DNA of 64,000 bases. Origin: Papio anubis (Eukaryota > Chordata > Mammalia > Primates > Cercopithecidae). Under the pieces are notes generated by a model, which made no database searches, was not told where the DNA came from, and saw only the letters and a program-made list of their open reading frames with translations. Below are positions 56,401 through 64,000 of this stretch, one piece after another. The position numbers and the translations under genes were made by a program. Every line of letters begins with the position of its first letter. Position 1 is the stretch's first letter. The stretch lies in NCBI RefSeq assembly GCF_008728515.1, contig NC_044976.1, forward strand, positions 209,251,467 through 209,315,466, given 5' to 3'.

Positions 56401-57084
56401 TTTTAAGCCCCAAGGTCAAGGTCTCTACAAGCAGAGCCTGGGGAGGAGATTCCTGTACCAGTGAGTACTGGGAATGTACTTCCGGGAGCTGAGCAAGATG
56501 GAGGTTGGCTGCAGCCCAGCTTTCTGCCTGACGCCCAGAAACCCTGCACCCCAAACTGCATGCCAGAGGTCGTCCCACGCTGACACAGGGACCTAGGGGA
56601 GCAGCTGTGAGTTGCCAGTCCCAAAACAGCAGGTGAGGGTGGGGAGAGCACCTGGGCTGGACACACAGCAGCGTGCACTAAAAGGAACCATATGGTACAA
56701 ACTGAAGGCACCACAAGTTCTTGGAGGAAGACAGAGTCAAGAATTAGGATCCATTTGAGCCCTAAAACGATGATGGAAGGCAAGCCAAAACCCTGAGAAC
56801 AATCCAAGAATTGTTTCCCACTTCCAGCTTCAACCTCTCATCTGAAAAGAACACATAGTCAAAGAACAGCCTTGTAAGCTTGGAACATAGTAATCAGGCA
56901 ATTAGGTGGGACGTTGAATTCATTCACCCTGTGGCCTACAGCTTCTCTGGGGGAGGTAAGCCTTAAAGTGGTCTCTGCCTGGGCCACAGAATCAGCCACA
57001 GGAGTCAAAGTCCCCTGTGGCCTGGCACAGCCTGGAGTCACAGATCACACCCTCCGGGATGAGCACATCCCCAGCCCTCAGCCA
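56401..57084. other. unassigned sequence
   Basis: No family is recognised. A 134-codon minus-strand frame (56403-56807) is Cys/Leu/Ser/Pro-rich with no domain, a common kind of chance frame in GC-rich text. A promoter or exon is not supported. Confidence 0.4.
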
Positions 57085-57290
57085 TTGATCCCCAATACTT
57101 CCTTTCTTCCTCTGACCCCAGAGCTTATAATGTGTACCTGTTACTGTAGTAATTGCCCCTTATTAAGTATTATGTTTTTATGTGCATATGTCTCTATTTG
57201 CCCAAAATGTGAACTCCTGTAGGGAGAAGCTGTGTCTAAATTTCTTTTTATGCCAGGTCCTTCGTGGGTATTTGGTAAATACTTATCGAT
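57085..57290 (+). mobile_element. L2 LINE 3' fragment
   Basis: CCCTTATTAAGTATTATGTT, TTGCCCAAAATGTGAACTCC and GTAGGGAGAAGCTGTGTCTA, then GTATTTGGTAAATACTTATC, match the sense L2 3' end. Confidence 0.65.
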
Positions 57291-57589
57291 GGGGTATTCC
57301 TTTGATTGATAGAGTGGCAGGGGTTTCCGGCATTGAGGAAAGAAGAACCTGCAAAGTGAGTGAGCATTTGGAGTTACTTTCAACTCATTGATATGTGGTT
57401 TGGGGCACACTGTCTTCTCTCCCAAACAGGTCATTTTGTGTTTGTTGTTTCTGCTGTATTATGTCCTTCATGTTTGGGGACCCTTCTGCAATTATTGTGA
57501 GTCATTCCTGGGTCCTTGAAGCTAAATAAGGTTAAGGCACATTCTATGAGGTGCCCCTGGAAAGTTTCCTAATGTGTAAATGGCACAGT
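57291..57589. other. unassigned sequence
   Basis: Nothing is recognised. Confidence 0.4.
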
Positions 57590-57700
57590 CTCTGCATACA
57601 AGGAGTCTGTTATCTAGAGAGGGAAAGAATAGGCATTTTATGCAGTGCTGACAAGGAAACAGACCAAGTCACATCTCTATAGGGTGACATGTGTATACAT
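57590..57700 (-). mobile_element. possible L2 fragment
   Basis: GCATACAAGGAGTCTGTTAT followed by CTAGAGAGGGAAAGAATAGG resembles the reverse L2 segment. It is short and diverged. Confidence 0.4.
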
Positions 57701-58683
57701 AGGGAAGTTAAGAGAGGCCAAAGCCAGGCACTGAGCCGGCCCATCCGTCTCCCAGGTGGGTAACAGTTGTCCAGATAAGTAGAAATACCCCTTCCAGACA
57801 GTGAGGACACGTGAAACCTTGTCTGTTAGTTTCCTGTGCAGGCCTTCAATAAAGTCATATGATAAGGATTAATATTGTTTGTTGAGTGTTAGCGACGTGC
57901 CAGACATTCAACGCCACCCCTTCCCGGGAGCGCTAGACAGGCCAGCAATCCAGACATAAAATGGATCTGCTGACGAGGTGGCTCAGTCTCACAGGTGAGC
58001 AGTTCAGAGCTTTGTGGGCTGGTTTTATTGTTCGTTCCTTTGTTCTTTGGGTATTTTCCCCCAAAACTTCACCTGGTGTTCTGTGAAGGAGACAAAAGTA
58101 CCTCCTCTATGTTCCATGCTGGGCATTCACTCTGCGGTTATGCCTGTATTCATGGAATAGCTGAGGCTCTCGTTAGCCACCTTCCTTCGTATTAAAATCT
58201 GTCAAACGCAGAAGTGCTCTAAGGAGATAATGCTTTTCAAACATTCTCACTGGTGCATTAAATAAGTGAGTGATCACAGGTGCTGGGTGTGTTTATCCTC
58301 TTTTTGACTCAAATGACATTCATTAGTTTTCGCCTAAGGCATACCTGAAAGCCAGATTCACTTCAAACTAGCAAGGATTTAAAAAAGGATAAACCACAGA
58401 GGCGATTTTGTGCTTTACTTCTCCTGGCATCACCCAGACTGGCGGGGACGTGCTGCTCTTCCTGACCCATCCCAGCAGTGTCCTTGCTTTGAGACGTGTT
58501 CCCTGCGGGCCCTGTAAGTTAGGATTGTGAAATCACTCCAAACTAGTGACAGAAGACGTTCAAGAAAAGTAGACAGTTGGCCTCATAATAGAATGTATTT
58601 AAAGATATAATGTTATTTAGAAAGAGGATTTCTTAGGTTGCAAAATGGCAGGATGCACTACAGACTAGTGTATAGAGTTGAGT
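57701..58683. other. unassigned sequence
   Basis: A weak L2-like piece lies near 57880-57925 (TTGTTTGTTGAGTGTTAGCG). The rest is unassigned. Confidence 0.4.
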
Positions 58684-58692
58684 TGCCATATT

Positions 58693-59001
58693 TTTTTTTT
58701 TCTTTTCTTTTTTTTTTTTTTTTGAGACGGAGTCTTGCTCTGTTGCGAGGCTTGAATACAGTGGTGCAATCTCGGCTTCCTGCAACCTCCACTTCCCGGG
58801 TTCAAGTGATTCTCCTGTCTCAGCCTCCCGAGTAGCTGGGACTACAGGCACGCACCAGCAAGCCCAGCTAATTTTTGTATTTTTAGTAGAGACGGGGTTT
58901 CACTATGTTGGCCAGGATGGTCTCAATCTCTTGACCTCGTGGTCCGCCCGCCTCGGGCTCCCAAAGTGCTGGGATTACAGGCGTGAGCCACCGCCCATGG
59001 C
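58693..59001 (-). mobile_element. Alu SINE, AluS-like, reverse orientation
   Basis: A long T tract broken by two C, then GAGACGGAGTCTTGCTCTGT to GTGAGCCACCGCCCATGG. TGCCATATT flanks it (58684-58692; 59002-59010), a 9-bp target duplication. Confidence 0.95.
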
Positions 59002-59010
59002 TGCCATATT

Positions 59011-59690
59011 ATTTTCTATGTCTTACATACAGTTTCAATGGAAATAAGTACTACAGTAAACGTCAATCATAACACATGATGAGTGGCCTGTTTCTTCTTC
59101 CCTCTGTTTTTTTGTTTGTTAGTTCATTTGCGAGATGTCTCTGTCACCGTATTTTGTGCAGGTACATGGAGTATGTATGATATGGTTCCCTGAGCTGCCC
59201 AACCCCCCAGGGATTTTGGAGTGCTAATGATTACGGCCTTAGACCCCATCAAAATCTCTTCACCTAGGATAGTTTCTCCTTTCCTCGTAAGGAAAAGCTG
59301 ACATTCCCAAAGAGTAGCCAAATACAAGAGGCACACTGAAATGTTTAGCTGGGTTCAAGAATGAAAAAAATTCTTCGACCACAAACACGCCCATATTTAC
59401 ACACAGCCTCTCTACGTCTTGGTAATTTAGACAGTTGTGTTGATTGAATTCTGAAAATAGAAATGAAAAATAATTGGCCCGTCATTGTTCGAATCAACTT
59501 TGTAAGAAAGCTAACACACCTCACCGTGCCACGCTAGCCACTGGTCTCTCTGGGATCTGCTGGTGAAAGATAGGTGAGGCCTGTGTCATCAGCCCTCTCT
59601 GACTTGGAGCTGTTTGTTAAATACTAGGCCAAGGCAAGACTTGTGTGTTTAGAAAGATGGTAGTGTGGTGTGAGCAACATATAAATTCTC
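59011..59690. other. unassigned sequence
   Basis: Nothing is recognised. Confidence 0.4.
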
Positions 59691-59740
59691 TGCAAGTCAG
59701 AAGATCTCACCTTGGTGCAAGTCAGAAGATCTCACCTTGG
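59691..59740. repeat. perfect 25-bp tandem duplication
   Basis: Two identical 25-bp units, each starting TGCAAGTCAGAAGATCTCAC, lie head to tail at the start of a MIR relic. The absence of any mismatch implies a recent event. Confidence 0.97.
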
Positions 59741-59860
59741 TCACATTGCTACTTTTTAGTTTTAGACTGAAACCCTAAAGTCCTTAGTTTTCATCTCTAT
59801 AAAATGAGGTGATGAACTTTAATGTGCCAGAGCTACCTTTCAGCTCAGACCTTCCGTGAC
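59741..59860 (+). mobile_element. MIR SINE relic
   Basis: GTCACATTGCTACTTTTTAG, TAGTTTTCATCTCTATAAAA and TGAGGTGATGAACTTTAATG, following the duplicated GCAAGTCAGAAGATCTCACC, match the MIR core. Confidence 0.55.
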
Positions 59861-60606
59861 CAGTCATAGCACCAATTATACCCAACAGACCTGTGGACCT
59901 GGTCTAGACCAGAAAGAGGAGTAGCTATCCTGAAAAGAAGGACTCCTTCCAAAAAGAACTAACACCCACCTTGTGTGGGATGGCCCCAACCCGAAATCAG
60001 CTCCACAGAAGAGCAACTGAGGCAGAATTATCTATCCAGAACAACTGAGAATGGCAGGATACAACACAAATCCTTTCCTGAGCCTTCCTTAAGCCTTATT
60101 CATCTGCAATCTACTTTTATAAGGAAAAACAAAATAAGGGTAAACATTATACTTGTGAAAATGTCCAAATATCAGCAGGAAGTAGAAAAATCTGAATGTA
60201 ACATTCTGACAGCCTGCAGTCAAGCTAGACTGCGGAGTATTTTTAGCATCATGGATATGTTTTTTCAAGTAATATACATGCTGTGATAGATGTCATGAAC
60301 AGATCTCAAAAATCAGCAGGCTCTGAATCCCTCAGAGCATAAAGCCACCTGCACAAAAAACGGTGTCTTAGTCTGAGTTTCTCTTGTTCAGCTGAAAAGT
60401 TTGGCAGGACAACCCTCCAGTTTGTTTGTTTGTTTTTTTCCTTCCTAAATTGCATGCAGAATCCAGGACCAGAAGAAGTTGGTCTCTTGAGTGTACTATT
60501 GAAATGACCCCAATACAGAAATTGCTAGGGAAGCACAGCTATTCGTGGGATCCCCAAGTCATTTTGCAAATCGTGACTGTGCCAGAGTGTACAATGGGGA
60601 TGTAGT
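59861..60606. other. unassigned sequence
   Basis: No repeat is recognised. An open frame of about 100 codons (59975-60286) has no domain. Confidence 0.4.
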
Positions 60607-60673
60607 GTGTCTATCTGAACACACCCAGGGCATTTATTGTGTATTGTGTCTATCTGAACACAACCAGGGTATT
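60607..60673. repeat. two-copy imperfect direct repeat, 39-bp period
   Basis: GTGTCTATCTGAACACA is shared by 28-bp units at 60607-60634 and 60646-60673, with two differences. Confidence 0.9.
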
Positions 60674-60679
60674 CAAACA

Positions 60680-60790
60680 GACTGAGTTCATAACCATTCC
60701 ATATGAGTGCAAGTACCTTTGACAGGTCACTTGTCCTCCTGAGCCTCAGTGTCCTCAGCTACACAGTGGGGATAAATGCTACCATTTTGG
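60680..60790 (+). mobile_element. MIR SINE fragment
   Basis: CTTTGACAGGTCACTTGTCC, CTCCTGAGCCTCAGTGTCCT and CAGTGGGGATAAATGCTACC follow the MIR core to 3' part. Confidence 0.75.
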
Positions 60791-60844
60791 CTTCCTAAAT
60801 GCCCACACAGGTAACATGATAATGCAAAGGGAAACTTTCTCTTC

Positions 60845-61110
60845 TTTTACATTTAATTTTTATTGTACTTTAAGTTCTGGGGTACATGTGCAGAGCGTGC
60901 AGGTTTGTTACATAGGTATACACGTGCCATGGTGCTTTGCTGCACCCATCAACCCGGCATCTACATTAGGCATTTCTCCTAATGCTATCCCTGCCCCTGC
61001 CCCCTCTGACAGGCCCCGGTGTGTGATGTTCCCCTGCCTGTGTCCATGTGTTCTCATTGTTCAACTCCCACTTACGAGTGAGAACCTGCGGTGTTTGGTT
61101 TTCTGTTTCT
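60845..61110 (-). mobile_element. L1PA-type LINE 3' end, reverse orientation
   Basis: TACTTTAAGTTCTGGGGTAC, AGGTTTGTTACATAGGTATA, TCCTAATGCTATCCCTGCCC and TTACGAGTGAGAACCTGCGG are the reverse complement of the L1PA 3' UTR and ORF2 end. It stops at TTTGGTTTTCTGTTTCT, a 5' truncation at nearly the same point as the L1PA at 20623. Confidence 0.93.
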
Positions 61111-61499
61111 ACATGCTATTTTGCACCTATCACTGCCTGTTGAAAAATCTTTAGCAGATCTCTTGTGATTTTCAGGTGACAGTCAAAACTCTGGAACCAG
61201 GCACTGCCTGGTTTGCTGTTTCTCTGCATCTCTGGTCCTTCTCACGGTTCTCCCTGCATGAGTCCTCCCTGCTGCCATACTTGCCTCGTTTTCCTCTGCA
61301 TGTGTTGAGCACCTCCCGATATTTGTTTTTGCTTTGGGATCCAAGAACTGGTTCTTTCCAGCCCAGCTGAAGTCCCCCATCTCCTCCCAACTCTGCCTAC
61401 CCGCTTCTCTCATTGGGCTTTCTCTCCACAGCATCCACTGAACTCTTCACTCATGAGGACTGTCATGTATTTCATGGATTTCGTGTGCTTAGCCTTGGA
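61111..61499. other. unassigned sequence
   Basis: Nothing is recognised. Overlapping frames of 60-85 codons occur on both strands with no domain. Confidence 0.4.
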
Positions 61500-61660
61500 C
61501 TAGAAATTTCACATACATCATCCTTTTTTATCCTTATAGGAACCCAAAGAGTAGGATTTATCCCCACTTTGTAGCTGAGTAAACTGAGGCTCAGGAGGAC
61601 AAGTGACCTGCCAAAGGTACCAGCACTCACGTGGAATGGTTTTGAACTCGGTCCATTTGA
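61500..61660 (-). mobile_element. MIR SINE, reverse
   Basis: CATACATCATCCTTTTTTAT, TTATCCCCACTTTGTAGCTG, AAACTGAGGCTCAGGAGGAC and AAGTGACCTGCCAAAGGTAC are reverse MIR. Confidence 0.75.
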
Positions 61661-61726
61661 ACTCAGTTTGAACTTTACTATGTATGGGCTTCCTTTGTAT
61701 AACTTCCTTGCAGCTTTAGTTTAGTT

Positions 61727-61868
61727 TTAGAATATATATATCTATAGATAGATAGATAGATAGATCTCACTATATATATATATCTCTATATATTATATCT
61801 CTATATATATCTCACTCTATATATAGATATATATAGAGAGAGAGATCTCAAGATATATATCTATATAC
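61727..61868. repeat. TA/TAGA/TATC compound microsatellite
   Basis: TATATATATCTATAGATAGA, GATAGATAGAT, TATATATATATATCTC and GAGAGAGAGATCTC units make up the block, which includes inverted repeats of TATATATC/GATATATA. Confidence 0.92.
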
Positions 61869-61869
61869 A

Positions 61870-62112
61870 CAGTTGACCCTTGAACAACACAGGTTTGAAC
61901 TGTGCAAGTCCACTTAATATGCAGATTTTTTTCAGCCAAACGCAAATGGAAAATCCAGTATTTGAGGGATGTGAAACCTGTGTAAACGAAGGACCAACTT
62001 TTCATAATCACAGGTTCCACGGGGCCATCTGTGGGACTTGGGTGAGGATTTGAGGATTTTGTTATCTGCAGGGGTTGTGGAACCCATCCCTGATGATAGT
62101 GAAGGAAAGCTG
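61870..62112. mobile_element. Tigger/MER2-type nonautonomous DNA transposon
   Basis: The left end is CAGTTGACCCTTGAACAACA, almost the same as the Tigger end at 37979. The right part, TTATCTGCAGGGGTTGTGGA, then GAAGGAAAGCTG, is a MER2-like end. TA follows the right end. It is about 243 bp and carries no coding frame. Confidence 0.82.
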
Positions 62113-62136
62113 TATATACATGTATCCATTTAGAGC

Positions 62137-62152
62137 ACACACACACACACAT
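62137..62152. repeat. short (CA)n run
   Basis: About eight CA units follow GAG. Confidence 0.9.
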
Positions 62153-62200
62153 TCGATGGTCTTAGTTCAATTTAAACCTAAGGGCAGGGTCAGTCTCTTA

Positions 62201-62589
62201 CCAGGTTGATGCAAAAGTAATTGGAGTTTTTGGCATTACTTTTTTTTTTTTTTTTTGAGACGGAGATTTGCTCTTGTTGCCCAGGCTGGAGTGCAATGGT
62301 GCGATCTCAGCTCACCACAACCTCCGCCTCCCAGGTTCAAGAGATTCTCCTGCCTCAGCCTCCTGAGTGGCTGGGATCACAGGCATGCACCACCACGCTG
62401 GGCTAATTTTGTATTTTTTAGTAGACACAGGGTTTCTCCAGGCTGTTCTCGAACTCTCGACCTCAGGTGATCTGCCCACCTCGGCCTCCCAAAGTGCTGG
62501 GATTACAGGCATGAGCCACTGCACCTAGCCACCATTACTTTAAAAAAAAAAAAATGGCAAAAACCGCAATTACTTTTGCACCGACCCAA
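62201..62589. mobile_element. MADE1 (mariner MITE) split by an Alu
   Basis: The left arm (62201-62242) carries GTTGATGCAAAAGTAATTGG and the right arm (62542-62589) carries CCGCAATTACTTTTGCACCG, the inverted-repeat arms of the 80-bp MADE1. TA lies outside both ends (62199-62200; 62590-62591). MADE1 copies are the known origin of the miR-548 family because their arms fold into a hairpin; here the arms are separated by about 300 bp. Confidence 0.93.
62243..62532 (-). mobile_element. Alu SINE, AluS-like, inserted in MADE1
   Basis: An 18-base T tract, then GAGACGGAGATTTGCTCTTG to GAGCCACTGCACCTAGCC. CATTACTTT flanks it (62234-62242; 62533-62541), a 9-bp target duplication within MADE1. A small deletion removed the usual CATGTTGGC near the middle. 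Confidence 0.95.
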
Positions 62590-62639
62590 TATATCTTTGT
62601 ATCTGTGTGACTAGCAAAATGCCCAAAAGATAGTTGTTG

Positions 62640-62800
62640 ATGATTCAGTCATTTGACGAATCTTTATTAAGGCCACCTTTATTTAAAGCTTTGTGCTGCA
62701 TGTTACAGAAACAGCACTAATACAATAGACATGAATTCTGTCCTTCAGGACCCATGAGGCTTGAGAGCAGATGGGTGTTACACAGAGAGCTAAGATTCTA
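62640..62800 (-). mobile_element. L2 LINE 3' fragment
   Basis: CATTTGACGAATCTTTATTA, TTTGTGCTGCATGTTACAGA and CTGTCCTTCAGGACCCATGA resemble the reverse L2 3' end. Confidence 0.6.
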
Positions 62801-62813
62801 CGGCAGAGGGGTG

Positions 62814-63132
62814 GCAACTGTGTTCTGTTAAGGACCTGAGAGCAAGTATTTTAGGCTTTGCCATCGCAAGGTCTCTGTTGCGACTATTCAACTCTGTTGT
62901 AGTACAAAGACAACCACAAACAACACATAAACAAAGGGGTGTTGCTGTGTCCTAGTAAACTTTATGTGTATAGATACGGAAATTTGAATTTTATATGCTT
63001 AACGTGTGTCACAAAATGTTATTCTTCTGGTTTTGTTCTCCGTCGTCTTTATATTTCTACACAAAAACCATTCTTAGCTCACAGGCTGCACAAAATAAGG
63101 CACAAGCCAGATTCGGTCCAAGGCCAACCCTG
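62814..63132. mobile_element. hAT-family nonautonomous DNA transposon
   Basis: It runs from CAGAGGGGTGGCAACTGTGT to AAGGCCAACCCTG, with TATTTTAGGCTTTGCCATCG, AACTCTGTTGTAGTACAAAG and ACCATTCTTAGCTCACAGGC inside. Outer 8-mers TTCTACGG and CTCCATGG differ by three transitions, which fits a decayed 8-bp hAT target duplication. The family name is not certain. Confidence 0.8.
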
Positions 63133-63140
63133 CTCCATGG

Positions 63141-64000
63141 AATCATGTCACAATGGAGACCTAACTGAATTGGGTCTTGTATTGACAACGATTTATGTAT
63201 CTTAAGACAGTATCATGTAGCCATGATCGTTTTGCATTCATTTTGCCCCAAATTGTTGGTCTTGAATACTGGTGTTCGATTTAGCATGTTGGGGTAATGA
63301 GTAGCAACTGGTCAAAATTAAGTGAGAGTTACTGTTTTTCTGTGTAATGTTTCCTATGGTCTCTCCTATCATTTCTTCCAAGGCAATATCAAATGAATTA
63401 AAAGGTAGCAATTTACATTGAATTGTTCCCCCATTCCCAGATCAGAGCACTTGTTGCCACTCCAGCTTCCCCTCTTAAAGGTAGTTTTATAAAATGTTGT
63501 AGGAGAAGGAAATAGTATCCCTTATACTAGACTACACCTCAATCCTTGAATCGTGGAGGTGAGAGCATCAAAAAGCTGATTCCCATACCTTTCCCACTGG
63601 TGACATGCTAAAAAACTCACTTTTGTTTCTTATTGAAAACCCAAAAGTGGCCAATTTTTTCAGCTCATTGGTCCAGTTCAATCTCTTGTTCAGATCTTAG
63701 TAGTATTAGCCCATTCTATAGGAATAATTTGAATAGCCAGCTTCATTTTAAGACATCTTCTTATATAACTCAACAATTAATTATACACAGACATAGCCCA
63801 TTCCCTTCATATTGATCTTGTTTCTCAATGTCAAATTATTGGTATGCATTTATTGTTAACACAACATTACTACGGTTCACGTGGATATCAGTTTCAGAAA
63901 CCAGCTGAAAGTAGCCTAAGCAAAAGGACAGATTGGTGACATGATAGCGAGGTATCTCAGGCAATCCGAGGGCCAGAACAAAACCAGGCTTATGGAGGGC
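63141..64000. other. unassigned unique sequence
   Basis: No repeat or gene is recognised up to the window end. Confidence 0.45.

Noticed and set aside
56403..56807. 134-codon minus-strand frame in GC-richer DNA
   Set aside because: No domain, no promoter-like CpG density, no recognisable homologue, and compositionally typical of a chance frame.
59691..60673. CRISPR-like direct repeats
   Set aside because: Only two units each, no regular spacers, and a primate genome; these are small tandem duplications.

Overview
This window looks like intergenic or deep-intronic DNA from a primate. It is AT-rich, carries about 18 Alu copies, and contains no exon, protein gene or RNA gene that I can support. 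Alu and MADE1 elements place it in primates. The youngest-looking Alu (19577-19866) has the base pattern that I associate with Old World monkey AluYR elements, so a macaque- or baboon-like species is my preferred source. Some human AluY copies share part of that pattern, so human is not excluded. All the open frames are short, and those of 100 codons or more mostly fall inside Alu, L1, L2 or Tigger sequence. Family names below come from recall of consensus sequences, without a database search, so subfamily labels are tentative and edges of old repeats are approximate. Layout: 1-9 kb holds three Alus, one nested in a MIR, an MLT1-type LTR, a probable second LTR and a THE1/MST-type LTR. 9-18 kb holds MIR and L2 relics, an AluY, an L1M 3' end split by an Alu monomer, and a 320-bp CA/TA microsatellite embedded in an L2. 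18-25 kb holds a low-repeat stretch with the longest open frame, the AluYR-like copy, an ERV1-like LTR abutted by a truncated L1PA, and two more Alus. 25-31 kb holds an L2 part of which recurs 1,065 bp downstream as a local duplication, plus MIRs and an Alu. 31-45 kb holds L1 relics, an AluY, an old Alu with microsatellites in its linker and tail, a Tigger element, MER20 and two more MaLR LTRs. 45-54 kb holds L1M relics, Alus, a second Tigger-like element and a 98-bp AT repeat growing from an Alu tail. 54-64 kb holds two Alus, L2 and MIR relics, two small tandem duplications, a 3' L1PA fragment, a third Tigger-like element, a MADE1 hairpin split by an Alu, and a hAT element with a decayed 8-bp target duplication. 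Nothing here works together as a gene system. The main interest is the nesting order of repeats, short duplications that look lineage-specific, microsatellites born inside older repeats, and several repeat-poor blocks that could be conserved noncoding elements. I found no evidence of a new biological system.
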